A stretch of 64,000 nt of DNA, taken from contig NC_070614.1 in assembly GCF_027172205.1 (NCBI RefSeq), forward strand, positions 38,322,001 to 38,386,000, written 5' to 3'. Origin of the DNA: Podarcis raffonei. Its lineage: Eukaryota; Chordata; Lepidosauria; Squamata; Lacertidae. The translations under genes were made by a program, and so were the position numbers. The notes beneath the pieces are model-generated. The model had not been told where the DNA came from and did no database searches. It was given only the letters and a program-made list of their open reading frames with translations. Shown piece after piece: positions 11,235 to 22,200 of this stretch. Each line of letters opens with the position of its first letter. The stretch's first letter is position 1.

Positions 11235-11690
11235 ACTCTCCCTCCTTGGAAAAAACCTATAAAGCCTTAAACAGCTCAGGACCACCGCTTCTCCACATAT
11301 GAACTGCCCCAGACCCGCAATCATCACCTGAGGCCCTTCTTTGGGTGCCCTTTCCACGAGAGGTCCAGAGGGTGGCAACAAGGAAACAAGCTTTTCTGTG
11401 GTGACTCCCAATTTGTGGAATGCTCTCCCTAAGGAGACTTGCCTGGCACCTTCATTACATATCTTTAGACACCAGGTGAAAACATTCCTATTCAACTAGG
11501 CATTTACAGTAGCTGATTAATATTCTGTGGCCTTTTAAATGTGTCTGTAGGAGAGCAGAGGGCTTTGTTTAGTTTAGGTTTCCTTACTCATTACTGTTTT
11601 CATTTTGTATGTTTATGTTGTGAACCGCCCAGTGGTCTTTGGATGAAGGCTTGTGTACAAATTCAATAAATAATCTCCAGATCCCCCATT
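11235..11690 (+). mobile_element. L2-like LINE 3' fragment
   Basis: Shares TATAAAGCCTTAAA, GAGGTCCAGAGGGTGGCAAC and CTTGCCTGGCACCTTCATTA with the pieces at 9745 and 58428, so all three come from one L2-like family. It ends in an AT-rich tail with AATAAATAA at about 11665. Confidence 0.7.
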
Positions 11691-12083
11691 TTCATGTAAA
11701 GACGAGAGATATTTTTTGTTTAGTATTTGGAGAACCTGAGATATAAGGCAAAATGTACAGGCACTATTTTTCTCTTTTTTTGTGGGAAATTAGCCGGCTC
11801 CCCCTTTCTGTGCTTTACTCTCCACCCAGGAAACATTTCTGCGGACACCCATGCCTATAGCTCTCAAGGTGTGATTCAATGGGCCCCAGCCAGCATGGTC
11901 AGGGATGTGGTTCTGCAACATCTGCAGAGGAAAGGGCTGCCCACCTTTGCATTAGCAAGTAGGCAGCTGTGCAAAGAGCCCATACCAAACCCTGTGGCAA
12001 GCAGTGTGGTCCAGCACAGCATCCTTCTTAAAGCTAGAACTGTTTGAGGATAACGAGGAACAGCAGGACAGAGTGGGGCATAG

Positions 12084-12445
12084 GTAAAGGTAAATGTAAA
12101 GGTAGCCCTGACCATTAGGTCCAGTCGTGACCGACTCTGGGGTTGCGGCTCTCATCTCGCTCTATGGGCTGAGGGAGCCGGCGTTTGTCCGTAGACAGCT
12201 TCCGGGTCATGTGGCCAGCATGACTAAGCCGCTTCTGGCGAACCAGAGCAGCGCACGGAAACGCCATTTACCTTCCCACCGGAGCGGTACCTATTTATCT
12301 ACTTGCACTTTGACGTGCTTTTGAACTGCTAGGTGGGCAGGAGCTGGGACCGAGCAACAGGAGCTCACCCCGTTGTGGGGATTTGAACCGCCGACCTTCT
12401 GATCAGCAAGTCCTGGGCTCTGTGGTTTAACCCACAGCGCCACCA
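12084..12445 (-). mobile_element. Sauria-type SINE, near full length
   Basis: Read on the minus strand: GGTGGCGCTGTGGGTTAAAC head, B box GGTTCAAATCCCC, the middle with AGTAGATAAATAGGTACCGC, and the tail CCCCAGAGTCGGTCACGACT followed by TTACCTTTACCT repeats. The tail resembles the BovB LINE 3' end (see 34485-34777), as known for Sauria SINEs. No TSD was recognised. Confidence 0.85.
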
Positions 12446-15400
12446 TTATGATAAAACTCAGCCCTTGCTCTCCCATATCATGCCATGGGCAGCTGCCCCC
12501 CCCCTCAAGTAAAACAATAGAAATACTTAACTAACTGACCAATCACATCGGTTCTGCCCCCCTAACAAAGTCCTGCCCCCCAAATCCTGGCTACGCCCAT
12601 GCATCCTGCTCTCTCTTCTTGTACCTGCTTAAAAACAGGACCTTTGGGGGTGGGGATCACAAAAGGAAAGGGAGACAGCCCTGCTGTCCTCCCTCTATAA
12701 TTCCTGCATGTACAAAAATATGATGAGCAGCTTAGTCTCTTCCTCCTACTGGAGCAGAGTTACGACTCCTGGGTTACTTTAGGAAGCGCAGGGCAGTGAG
12801 GTCTGTCAGCCAGGAGGACTCCTAGGTTCCTTGAGCAAAGCGCCCTGGAGTCTAGTGTATTGAACGGGACAGCAACTAGGAGGCACTGCACAAACTTTGC
12901 CCCTCCTTTTCTAAAGCAAAAAGAGAGAGAGTGAGCGTCAGAAAGAGAGAAGTGGATGAAGTAGTGTCTTTGATTGACAGCCTTTCCAGTCCAATCCCAT
13001 GCTCCTGCATCCCACTCTCTTTGCCCCTTCTTGGCGCTGGATGATCGCTCTTTTTGTTAATGAAAGCTCTTCCCACTCACCCTCTTCACTCTTCTGGGAC
13101 TTGAAAGCAGTTTGGAGGGAGGGGCACAGGTTTGGGTGAGGGGCTGTAGTCACCCACCGAGTTCATCTCCTCCGCCAATCAAAACAGCTCCCTGCTTGCC
13201 AGCCAGCCAATGGAATTCCTCAAGCATCATATCTAATTCATCCATTGCGTTGCCTTTCCCAGAGTGGAATTCTATTTTTTAATAGAAAGTACCCACTTTT
13301 TGAGGTGGGGTGTTGTTGTTTTCTGTGAAGGAAAATTAAATATTTCCTTACTGAAGGTGGAGAAGAACATCTGGAATTTCAGGTGCTCCCTTCACAAACA
13401 GAAAAAAAGATTTTGCCACTGACGTCTTGCAGCAATTTTTTTTTAAATCAGCATCAACAAGGGAAGTATTTTTTATGGGATTTTTTAAAACAGATCAAGG
13501 TAAGCAGTGGATTTATGCAACTTGCTATGAGGCAAGCTGTATATTTTAGTTACCTGGGCTGGGTGTTCCAGATGAAGCTAATGAGACTCCAGAAGGTGGT
13601 GCTGGCAAGTGCCTAGTGTTGATGGATAAAAAATTAAGAAGCATCTTTTGAAAGAGTATGTGCATGTATATTATATATAGTTATGACTTTCAGGCTCCCC
13701 CCCAAAGATTTAGGATTATGCGCATGTGTGTGTTTTGAAAATAGACATTTTGGGCTCAGAATTTTACCGCATGTACCTCATCTGTAAAAATGAATAGATC
13801 TGTTGTTAAAATTTATCAATAGGGTTTTTTGGGGGGTGGAGTGGGGAGAGAGTTAAGCATTCCATGCTGTAAAAGAGCTGTTGTGCTCTGTAGTTTGTTC
13901 ACCACCCCCTCTGCCCCAGGCAAGTGCACCCTGCTTTGAGTATCAGGTGGAATGGGTTGTGCTGGAATTCAGATGAAAAATGGCATTGCTCTAAGGGTGG
14001 TGTGGTAGAAAGGTTTGTGTGTGTGTGTGATGAAACACTCACTTTGCAACTGAGTTTAGCTGTGCATATGGGTTGTTGCAGCATGCGTGTTTTGTGATGC
14101 TGCTGGCTTGTGAGAACAGTGTTTTCTGCCCCTTTAGTTGAGTTTGTGTATGAGCGCACACATGCTTTGGACTCTTTTGGTGCAGCTCTTCTTTGGTTTA
14201 CGAGCCGAGCCTGGGTATGTGTGTCACATGGAGGATTTTGTGTGCTGCTGTTGTATGCTCAAAACTGTGTGCTTCTGTAAGGGGTGTGTGTGTGTGTGTG
14301 TGTGTGTGCTTGCGCTTTACTGCTGCAGCTCTGGGCATGTGACAGTGCCTTTGTGTGTATGTGCGTATCAAGTCATAGACTGTGCATTACACTTCTTCCT
14401 TCTGCTTCTTGAGTGTGGCAGCTTCTGAGTGCGTTACTCTGTGTGTGCGTGCGTACAGCTTCCCTTCTGATTGCTTCTGTCTGAGTGGGATTATGTATAT
14501 TCCTATCACATTTATACACGAGAATTACTTGCCTGCTTCTTTCTCGCCCTGCTTTCATATCTCTCTCTCTCTCTCTTACATGCACACTGAATGAATATGA
14601 TATAAGCTGACTCTTCTGATATTTCACCGGCTGGCAAAGCCAGCACAAATTAACCACAACGCTCCCTTTCTTACCAATCCTCTCCCCGCACCCCATCCCA
14701 GGCTGCCGCACTGCACTTCTGCCTGGATCGACAGAGGACAGATCCAGCAGAAAACAGGCGTCGGGTGCGAGTTTGTGATGCGCATATGAGGATGTGCACA
14801 TGTGGGGCAAATAACGACTGTGCCTTTGTGCGTCAATATGCGTTTTTCTGGGTGTTTTGTTGGTTTGTGTAAGGATTAGCTTTATATACGCATGAGATCC
14901 AGTAAGGACACGTGTGTATCAGGCGTATATGCTCATAAGTCTCTCTGTGTGTGACAGAACAAATATATGTATGTGTGAATATGGGTTGGATTGCAAACGC
15001 ATGCATGAAAGTACAATGCACATGAAAGGAGCTAGTTTATGTGTGAAGTGCTGGTTAGGTGCAGCACTTCACAACTAAGTGGAAATGTACATATGTTTCT
15101 GAGCCTGCATACTGAGGGATGTGGTGTAGCTAATGTGTGTGGATGAAAGGGAGAGTGGTGTGTGAACACAGGAGGTGAAAAACCCACACAGAAATGGCAG
15201 CCTCTTCCCCACCAGGTTCCAGGGAAGCAGACAATGAGTCTAGATAGGCCTGTGCCCACTCACAGGTGTCTGGTGGTGGTGAAATCTCATAGTCGGCGGT
15301 GGGGGTGGGGGTGGGATTGTAACAGAAGGTAGATGGGGGCACTCCAGGTAGTCTGCTTGGTAGGGTGCGTGTGAGGAAGGATGGGTAAAGAGAGAGAGAG

Positions 15401-15765
15401 AAAGAGAGATTGAGGCTAGATAGGAGAGGGTATATGAGGAAGGGAGAGGGTGATATGATGTGGTAAAATGATAGAATGAGGCACTTTAAAAGAAAGGAGG
15501 AGAGAGCTAGCTTGCTAACAGAGACCAAGGAATTGAGGAAGGCATGGTAACATGCACAGAGTTTAGCTATGCCTTTTAATTACACACACACATACACCAC
15601 GGACAAGGTACAAAAGATGAGCTATGCTAAACAGCCATTTCAGCGCTCGCTCCCAGCCCCCTGCTCTTTAAATCTTCCTGGTGGTATTGCCCCAGGAAAG
15701 GGGGGGGGGGGTTGTGGTTTTGAAGGAAGGATGGTGATAAGGGGGAGGAGAGAATGGTCTCTGCA
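12446..15765. other. Mostly unique upstream region; possible SHISA7 upstream control DNA
   Basis: No coding gene. About 12880-13260 looks unique and has CCAAT boxes (CCGCCAATCAAAAC near 13172, CAGCCAATGG near 13203). A good donor-like site (CAAG/GTAAGC, near 13497-13503) follows, so a non-coding first exon of SHISA7 is conceivable but unproven. From about 14000 to 15150 the sequence is rich in alternating TG/CG/CA steps, including a pure TG run, which is prone to Z-DNA. Confidence 0.35.
14284..14308. repeat. (TG)n microsatellite
   Basis: An uninterrupted run of about 12 TG units inside a wider TG-rich, partly decayed stretch. Confidence 0.9.
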
Positions 15766-15793
15766 GTTTCCATGGCAATGTTGCCATGGAAAC
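15766..15793. promoter_or_regulatory. Perfect 28-nt palindromic RFX X-box pair
   Basis: GTTTCCATGGCAA, two spacer bases, then its exact reverse complement TTGCCATGGAAAC. Each arm contains CCATGG and matches an X-box, the site of RFX transcription factors. It sits in otherwise unique DNA some 12.7 kb before the SHISA7 start codon. Binding and target gene are inference; RFX factors are known regulators in ciliated cells and neurons. Confidence 0.5.
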
Positions 15794-15976
15794 AGCAAGG
15801 CTGCCTGGATCCCGTCAGATGAATGAGGACCCGTCACTGGGGGGGGGGGAGGAAGTGGGGAGAAGGTTAGATTTGAGGGGCTGCCTGTCGTGGCCAGGCA
15901 TTGGTTTGATGAGAGATGTTTCGTGTAATATATGTATCCTTTAGGCTCAGAAGTGAATACCTGTACACTCTAGGGA

Positions 15977-16085
15977 AGGAAAAACAAAAAATTTTTTTTC
16001 CTTCCAGTAGCACCTTAAAGACCAACTAAGTTAGTTCTTGGTATGAGCTTTCGTGTGCATGCACACTTCTTCAGATACACTTTCT
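15977..16085. repeat. One arm of a foldback retroelement end (Penelope-like, tentative)
   Basis: The block CCAGTAGCACCTTAAAGACC...GAGCTTTCGTGTGCATGCAC...CTTCTTCAGATAC is the same arm that occurs twice, inverted, at 27318-27553. Such end segments are widespread in reptiles. I attribute them to Penelope-like elements with low certainty. Confidence 0.5.
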
Positions 16086-18645
16086 GTAACTGGAACTCTA
16101 GGGAAGGGAATTGGATCATGGGGTCTTGTGGGTTTGAGAAACTTCTGGATCTTGGACTCTGAGGTCCGGTGGTGGTGAGGAGTGTCCCTTCGGCTGGAGC
16201 TGAGCACTCAACAGATAGGGAGTCATGATAATGCTTTGTAACTGCTTCCATTTTTTTAGCCATGCATTCCAATATTAGGTGTATTGACAATGTAAAAGTA
16301 CAGTTGGATGCTGCCAACATGCAGGTGGATGTTGTGTGAAAGAAAAAAAACGGCCATTCATTACAGCCAATTTGACTGCAGACACTTGTGGGTCATATGG
16401 TCAGTATCATGCACAGCATTCTGGGTAGTTTGCTCATAGACATTGCCCCCAGTTCAATCATAATGCCTGCCCGACAGTAAATGCTCCCTCACCTCCCAGG
16501 TACCTCAGTATATATGAGTTAAATTCATGCTAAGCAATTCCTCGTTTCATCACTTTCCTATATCATTACAACCATCTCAGGGGCACAGGCCTGTGAGCAA
16601 TTGCCCACTGTCGGTCAGTGACCAGATTTAGAACAGAGATTTCTGAAGAATTACGTATTCTTTCTGGCAGCATGTGTGGAATGTCAGCCATGACGGAAGC
16701 AAAGATTTCTGGGTAACTGGTTCTGACAACAGATGACTTCCCTTCCAGGGCTATGCTGAGAGTCATTCGTAGGATTTACTTTGGACTTGCTTTCGGTAGG
16801 GAAACTACCAAATAAGCTGGAAAGCAAAACTGCAGACTTTAATTAATCAAATTAGCAGATTAGATTAATCAACTAAAGTTTTAGTTGGGCCTCATTCACA
16901 TATGCACACATTCACTCATTCACATATGCACACATATGCACATATGGCAGCTGCTTACAAGTCCAGTTCCAGTGTGCAAAAAGGATTGACCATTATCTGA
17001 AGTTTCTGGTTGGATAAGGATTCCATTTCCTCTGTGTTATTGCTGAATAAATAACACAAGTTGGAGAACTCTACGCTGGTGTTAAGGAAGTGTGGTATAC
17101 TGAACATATATTGTACTCAAATACTTAACACTGTTTGGGAATTTGTTAGCAACTTAGACTCACTCTTTGGTGCTCATTAACATGATTTCCACCCTACTTT
17201 TTAAAGCATACTTGTGGGTACAGTGGAGATTCTAATATATCTTAATGACGATGTGCATGGAATGAGTAGTTGGTAGTTACTCTGGATAACAAAGATCACA
17301 AGATTATGATCTTGTATGCATCTTCTCATCTAATCTAGGACAGTAAATCTCTTACTATTTTTCAACAATCCAACCCCCCCCCCACTTGCATGTGGCTATC
17401 ATTGCTCTTGTATGTACAGCCACGAAAGTAATTAGCTAGCCTGCCTGCATATATCTAAGTTGGCCTAGAATTTTTTTTTTTAAAAAAATGCTTTTATAAG
17501 ATGTCTTGATCGCTAGAAGGCACTTCTGACTCGCCACAGGCGACCAGCTGAGCAGCTTTTTACCAGCTTGAGTTAAACCACTCCCCCCCCCCGCCCTGAA
17601 TAATGCATCTTAATAGATCTGACTCCTTTCTATAAAAGAAAATTAAGGGATGTTCTCTCTGCCTCTCTCTTAATTTCTCATTTGAATAACTCTGACTTAC
17701 AACCAGATGGAGAGGAAAAGATAGGCACCTGCTCCATGAAGGCAAAGGCACACAGTGAACTGCACAAAGGCAGACACATGTTTCCACGGACACACACAGC
17801 ACATGGCTACACAGGCGAGGAAGAGAAAGGCAGGAAGGAAGTTAAGGAAAGATCACATATTGCGACGGACAGAAAGTTGGTATATAAAAATAGGAGGAAG
17901 TCCTTGAAACTGGGCAGAATCTTGCGCATCCACGCAATCGTACTGAAAGACAATAAATAACACACACTCCTAGGAATACCTGCAGAGTCGTAGTGCATGA
18001 TGCAATGTAAATTTAACATATGCATAAGATGGCTAGGATCATTCACAGATATGCAAAACAACCTCCATCTCTTTCTTGCATACACACAGAGACTTCTATC
18101 CACACAGGCACTGAACAGACTGTTATAAATGCAAACTACAAAAACCCCTACACAGTCTAGCTGAGGCGGATTGGAAATCTGCATGGCTGTCATCAGACTG
18201 TAGAGAACAAAATGCAATTGAGCTGGGTGTTGGGGGAGAGAATTAAGTAGTTTATTGTGGTCAAGGGGGGCAATCTTCAAAATAACAAGACATTTCTGTT
18301 CAACAGACCAAGGTTGGGCAAGTTAGATCCTGTGCATGGGACTAGGGCTGGGTGCAGGATATTGCAGTACCCTAAGCCAGAGAACCTTGGTAAGGCAAAT
18401 GTGGGATGAGGTACATAATCTAATAGTGCCCCAGAGCCTTCTGAGAAATGCTCTAACCCTTCAGTCAGCACACCTTATCCTTGCATGCTCCCAGAGTCTT
18501 TGGCATGTGATATTGCATTCAGGAATGCAAATTCACTCTTGAAAATTTACTCACGTAACAAAATACAGCCTTTCCTGGTACATAGTATTAGGTTTTATTT
18601 ATTTTTATTCTAAGCACAATAGTGGTCACAGTCTTGGCTCTATAG
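16086..18645. other. Intergenic, unique-looking
   Basis: No gene or named repeat. Minor features are a short CACATATGCACA array at about 16897-16946, a homopolymer T/A stretch at 17471, and a CA-rich patch at 17740-18080. Confidence 0.4.
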
Positions 18646-18649
18646 GCAG

Positions 18650-18822
18650 GGCCGGCCCTAACAAAGCAGAATGAGGCAGCTAACTCAGGCAGCTGGTTTT
18701 GGGTATAATGAAAGGGGCAGCAAATTGATTATTTTTACTGCATTTTTTTACTGTATTTTTACTGCCAAGCAGCATGAGAGGGGCCTGTGGGATGTTTTGC
18801 CTCAGATATCAGAATAGCTTGG
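18650..18822. mobile_element. hAT-like fragment (CAGGGCCGGCCC end)
   Basis: Starts GCAGGGCCGGCCCTAAC, a common hAT-type terminus, with GAATGAGGCAGC following. The far end is worn and no TSD is clear. Confidence 0.4.
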
Positions 18823-18825
18823 GCT

Positions 18826-18966
18826 GCATACACACCATGCATTTAAAGCACAGAGAATCCTGGGGGAACTGTAGTTTTCCTCTTCACAGGCCTACAATTC
18901 CCAGCACCCTTAACAAACTTCCCAGGATTCTTTGCAACGTGCTTTAAATGCGTGGTGTGCGTGCAG
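18826..18966. repeat. Foldback MITE, family B (short form)
   Basis: The arms ACACACCATGCATTTAAAGC and GCTTTAAATGCGTGGTGTGC are inverted; inner arms are AATCCTGG...ACTGTAG and CCCAGGATTC. It has the same design as 6048-6192. Confidence 0.65.
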
Positions 18967-19238
18967 TCTTGGATTGCCCTGGGTACTTCTGTGCACTTTC
19001 ATCTGGCACCATTATGCCTCACACCATTTGCTGCCCTGTCTCTTCAGCCTGCCCAGTTCTCAGTATCCAACTGTGTAGACATGCCCTTTGGTCGCACACA
19101 AAATCAAATCAGCATTTGGCAGTGGGAGAAACAGGAAGTCTTCTAAAACGATGCCTGTTGCAAATGACACATGCATGCATCATATCTTTTCTTCTTTAAA
19201 AGTATTGTTGTGAGACAGCAGGTTTGTTTCAGGGTTAT

Positions 19239-19423
19239 AGGAAGCTGCTGCCTTATACCAAGTTGGTTTCTTGGTCAATCTAGCTCAGTGCTGTCCACAC
19301 TGGTTGGCAGCAGCTCTCAAGGGTTTCAGGAAGGGGGTTCTCCCAGCCCTACGTGGAGATGCTGGGGATTGAAATGGGCTCCTTCTGTGTGCATAGCAGA
19401 TGCTCTACTGCTGAGCTGTGGCC
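19239..19423 (-). mobile_element. tRNA-derived SINE
   Basis: The minus strand reads CAGCTCAGCAGTAGAGCATC (A box region), then a B-box-like CCATTTCAATCCCC, and ends CTTGGTATAAGGCAGCAGCT. Same family as 10430-10608. Confidence 0.65.
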
Positions 19424-19494
19424 TTTTCTCTTTTTACCCTACTGATGATGTGTTGTTGCACCCATAATCTGGCTCGCTGTGAAAAAAGCCATAA

Positions 19495-19595
19495 GAAGGG
19501 ATGGAGGTCAATAGCAGAGCACAAAGTCCCAGATTCATGCATCTCCAGATAGGGCTGAGAGAGACTCTAGTCTGAAAGCCTGGAAATGTTGCTGC
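19495..19595 (+). mobile_element. tRNA-derived SINE, 5' part, cut by a MITE
   Basis: Decayed head and middle of the 10430-type SINE (GCATCTCCAGATAGGGCTGA, GAGAGACTCTAG), ending where the Tigger-like MITE begins. The 3' part is not seen beyond it. Confidence 0.45.
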
Positions 19596-19597
19596 TA

Positions 19598-19816
19598 CAG
19601 TGGTACCTCAGGTTACATACGCTTCAGGTTACAGACTCCGCTAACCCAGAAATAGTGCTTCAGGTTAAGAACTTTGCTTCAGGATGAGAATAAAAATCGG
19701 GCTCTAGCGGCGCGGCAGCAGCAGGAGGCCCCGTTAGCTAACGTGGTACTTCAGGTTAAGAACAGTTTCAGGTTAAGTACTTCAGGTTAAGTACTTCAGG
19801 TTAAGAGGTACCACTG
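19598..19816. mobile_element. Tigger-like MITE, copy 2
   Basis: TA flanks (19596-19597, 19817-19818), end CAGTGGTACCTCAGGTTA, inverted end ...GGTACCACTG, GC-rich core GCGGCGCGGCAGCAGCAGGA. The tail half carries an extra run of TTCAGGTTAAG units. Confidence 0.75.
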
Positions 19817-20944
19817 TACTAGCATTTTTCATCCTAAACGCATTTTTGGACATTTGCTCTATGTTCTTTGCTGAGGAATCGGTGGGAAGAAGCTACCATC
19901 TGAGGGATTAGGACCGAATGCCTCCAAGTCAGAATTACCACTAAACATCATGCGGGGGAAAAAAATTAAGTATCATTTTTCTTATTATGCAAATCTATAC
20001 AGATTAGGCTGCAGTCCTGTACACATTCATCTATGTCCTACTTAGAGGGTTTACATCTGAGTGCTCTGTTGGATCGATGAATTAAGTTAATCAGTTGACT
20101 AAAACAAATGCGACTTATTGAGACGCTGCGACAGGCCTACTGTATAAGCAGGATTTTCTCACATATGGGGGGCTGCCCTCAAAGACTGTAGGCAGCTGAA
20201 GTGAAAAGCTGCTACCACCCCAAAGAAATCAGTACAGTATCACGTTAGGCTTTAACTGGATATATGATTTCAGTCAGTTGTGTGCGTGTGCTTAGCTGAT
20301 TTTTAGTTTTGCGTTATATGGCATGTTTTGTACCATGGGTCTTGGGTGAGCTACACGCTGAAGTGAAATAAACACCAGAAAAACCCCTAAGTTTGTGCTA
20401 AGACGAGCCACTGAATAGGCAAAATCCGTGCAGGAGACATGCCCCAGGTGGCCACAGCAGGGAATATGAGGTTTTATTCCGTTTTCATCCCCCACCATGC
20501 TGCCCCCTCTTTATTCACCCCGCTAGGTACCTGACAGGCCAGACAAATCCCCTTGAACCATGTCAGATCATTTTGGTTTCTGATAGCAAGAGACAGAGCC
20601 GCGTTCTCCCCTCGCCACAAACACACATGCACTTGCTGCTGCCACAGGCCTTTCACAGGCCTGTTACCTTGATGAAGTCAGTGAGACCACATGTTCCAAG
20701 CACACTGCAGTGTGTCACTGCCCCGGGGGGCTCCCTCACGCTCTGTCGAGGAGGTGGACAGGGAGACAAGCAGCGGTTACATGAAAAAGGCCCCGGGGTT
20801 CAACAGAGAGGGAGATGTTCGCTGCACAGAGCGAAGTTGCGATGGTTGTAGCGAGGGATGTGTCATCAAGTCTCTGGGGTGGCCGTTCTCTGGCAAGGGG
20901 CTAATATACAGCAGGGTGGGTCTGTGGGAAGGTAGCGTTAGTAT

Positions 20945-20987
20945 AGTATGTATGTATGTATGTATGTATGTATGTATGTATGTATGT
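20945..20987. repeat. (TATG)n microsatellite
   Basis: About ten units of TATG. Confidence 0.9.
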
Positions 20988-21107
20988 TTGTATTTTTACC
21001 CTGCTTCTTCCCCTGATGGGCTCAAGGCGGTTTACAGATTAAAAATATGCTCTTGGTGAGCGCCCTCCATTTTTCATTTAACACAGATTTCTTCTCAGCA
21101 AACTCAA

Positions 21108-21890
21108 AACAAAAGGAAGAGGCCTGCTGGATCAGGCCAAAGGCCCACCTAGTCCAGCATCCTGTTCTCACAGTGGCCAACCAGATGCCACAATGGGAAG
21201 CCCACAAGCAGGACTTGAGTGCATCAGCGCTCTCTGCATTTGGGATTCCCAGCAACCAGCATGCAGAGAACATTGTGGATGACACTGAAAGCCCGACAAA
21301 TTCATTCGCCATGACTTTGTCTAATCCTCTTTTAAAGCTACTGAGGTTGGTGGTTATCGCTGTATCTTGTGGGAGCAAATCCCATAGTTTAATTATGCAC
21401 TGGAATTCTTTCTTTCGTCTGTCCCGAATCTTACAACATTCAGCTTCATTGGATTGGCCTTGAGTTCTCGTGTCACAAGGGAGAAAATCATCTCTCTCTT
21501 CAATTGCTCCACACCCTGCAGTTTATACAGCTCTATCATGCCTTTACAGTGGTACCTCGGGTTAAGAACTTAATTCATTCTGGAGGTCTGTTCTTAACCT
21601 GAAACTGTTCTTAACCTGAGGTACCACTTTAGCTAATGGGGCCTCCCGCTGCCACCACGCTGCCACCGCATGATTTCTGTTCTCATCCTGAAGCAAAGTT
21701 CTTAACCCGAGGTACTACCAGGTTAGCGGAGTCTGTAATCTGAAGGGTCTGCAACCTGAAGCGTCTGTAACCCGAGGTACCACTGTACCAAAGTAAAAAG
21801 CCCCAAATGTTTTAATTTTTCCTTTTGGTTACTCCAACCCCTTGATCATGTTGGTTGCCCTTTTCTGAGAGGATTTCTGTGAGCTCAGGC
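21108..21890 (-). mobile_element. CR1-clade LINE 3' part, interrupted by a MITE
   Basis: On the minus strand this is the end of a CR1-clade element: a TATGGGATTTGCTCCCACAA region, then the tail with AGGATGCTGGACTAGGTGGG and GCCTGATCCAGCAGGCC. A Tigger-like MITE (21547-21785) sits inside; sequence resumes after it (CCAAAGTAAAAAGCCCCAAA...). The copy is decayed and non-coding. Confidence 0.7.
21547..21785. mobile_element. Tigger-like MITE, copy 3 (nested in CR1)
   Basis: Flanked by TA at 21545-21546 and 21786-21787, with ends CAGTGGTACCTCGGGTTA and its inverse. It is inverted relative to copies 1 and 2. Nesting shows it moved after the CR1 piece was in place. Confidence 0.8.
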
Positions 21891-22117
21891 TGGCACAGGA
21901 GGACCTCCCAAACTGAAGCGCCTTTAGATCCCTGCTTAGAAATAAAACCACCTTTTCTATAACAGCTTTTGATTTTGGAGCTACTAATCAATGGTGTGGC
22001 TGTGTTTGGAATGCTGTGTACTTTTCTGCTCGCCTCATCTAAAAACGATATTGTGGTGCTAGAAAAGTGCCACCGAGATGATCAGGGATTTGGAGCAGCT
22101 TCTCTACCAGGAAAGGC

Positions 22118-22200
22118 TGTAGCTCTGTGACAGAGCATCAGCTTCGCATGCAGAGAGTCCAATCCCTGGTATCTCTAGGTTCAGATAGAGTTAAAGCATT
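22118..22200 (+). mobile_element. tRNA-derived SINE fragment
   Basis: CTGTAGCTCTGTGACAGAGC with GCATGCAGAGAGTCCAATCC resembles the A and B box part of the 10430-type SINE. 3' end lost. Confidence 0.45.

Noticed and set aside
14373-14810. A 145-codon minus-strand frame
   Set aside because: Lies in TG/CA-rich sequence with a repetitive, non-globular composition and no homology.
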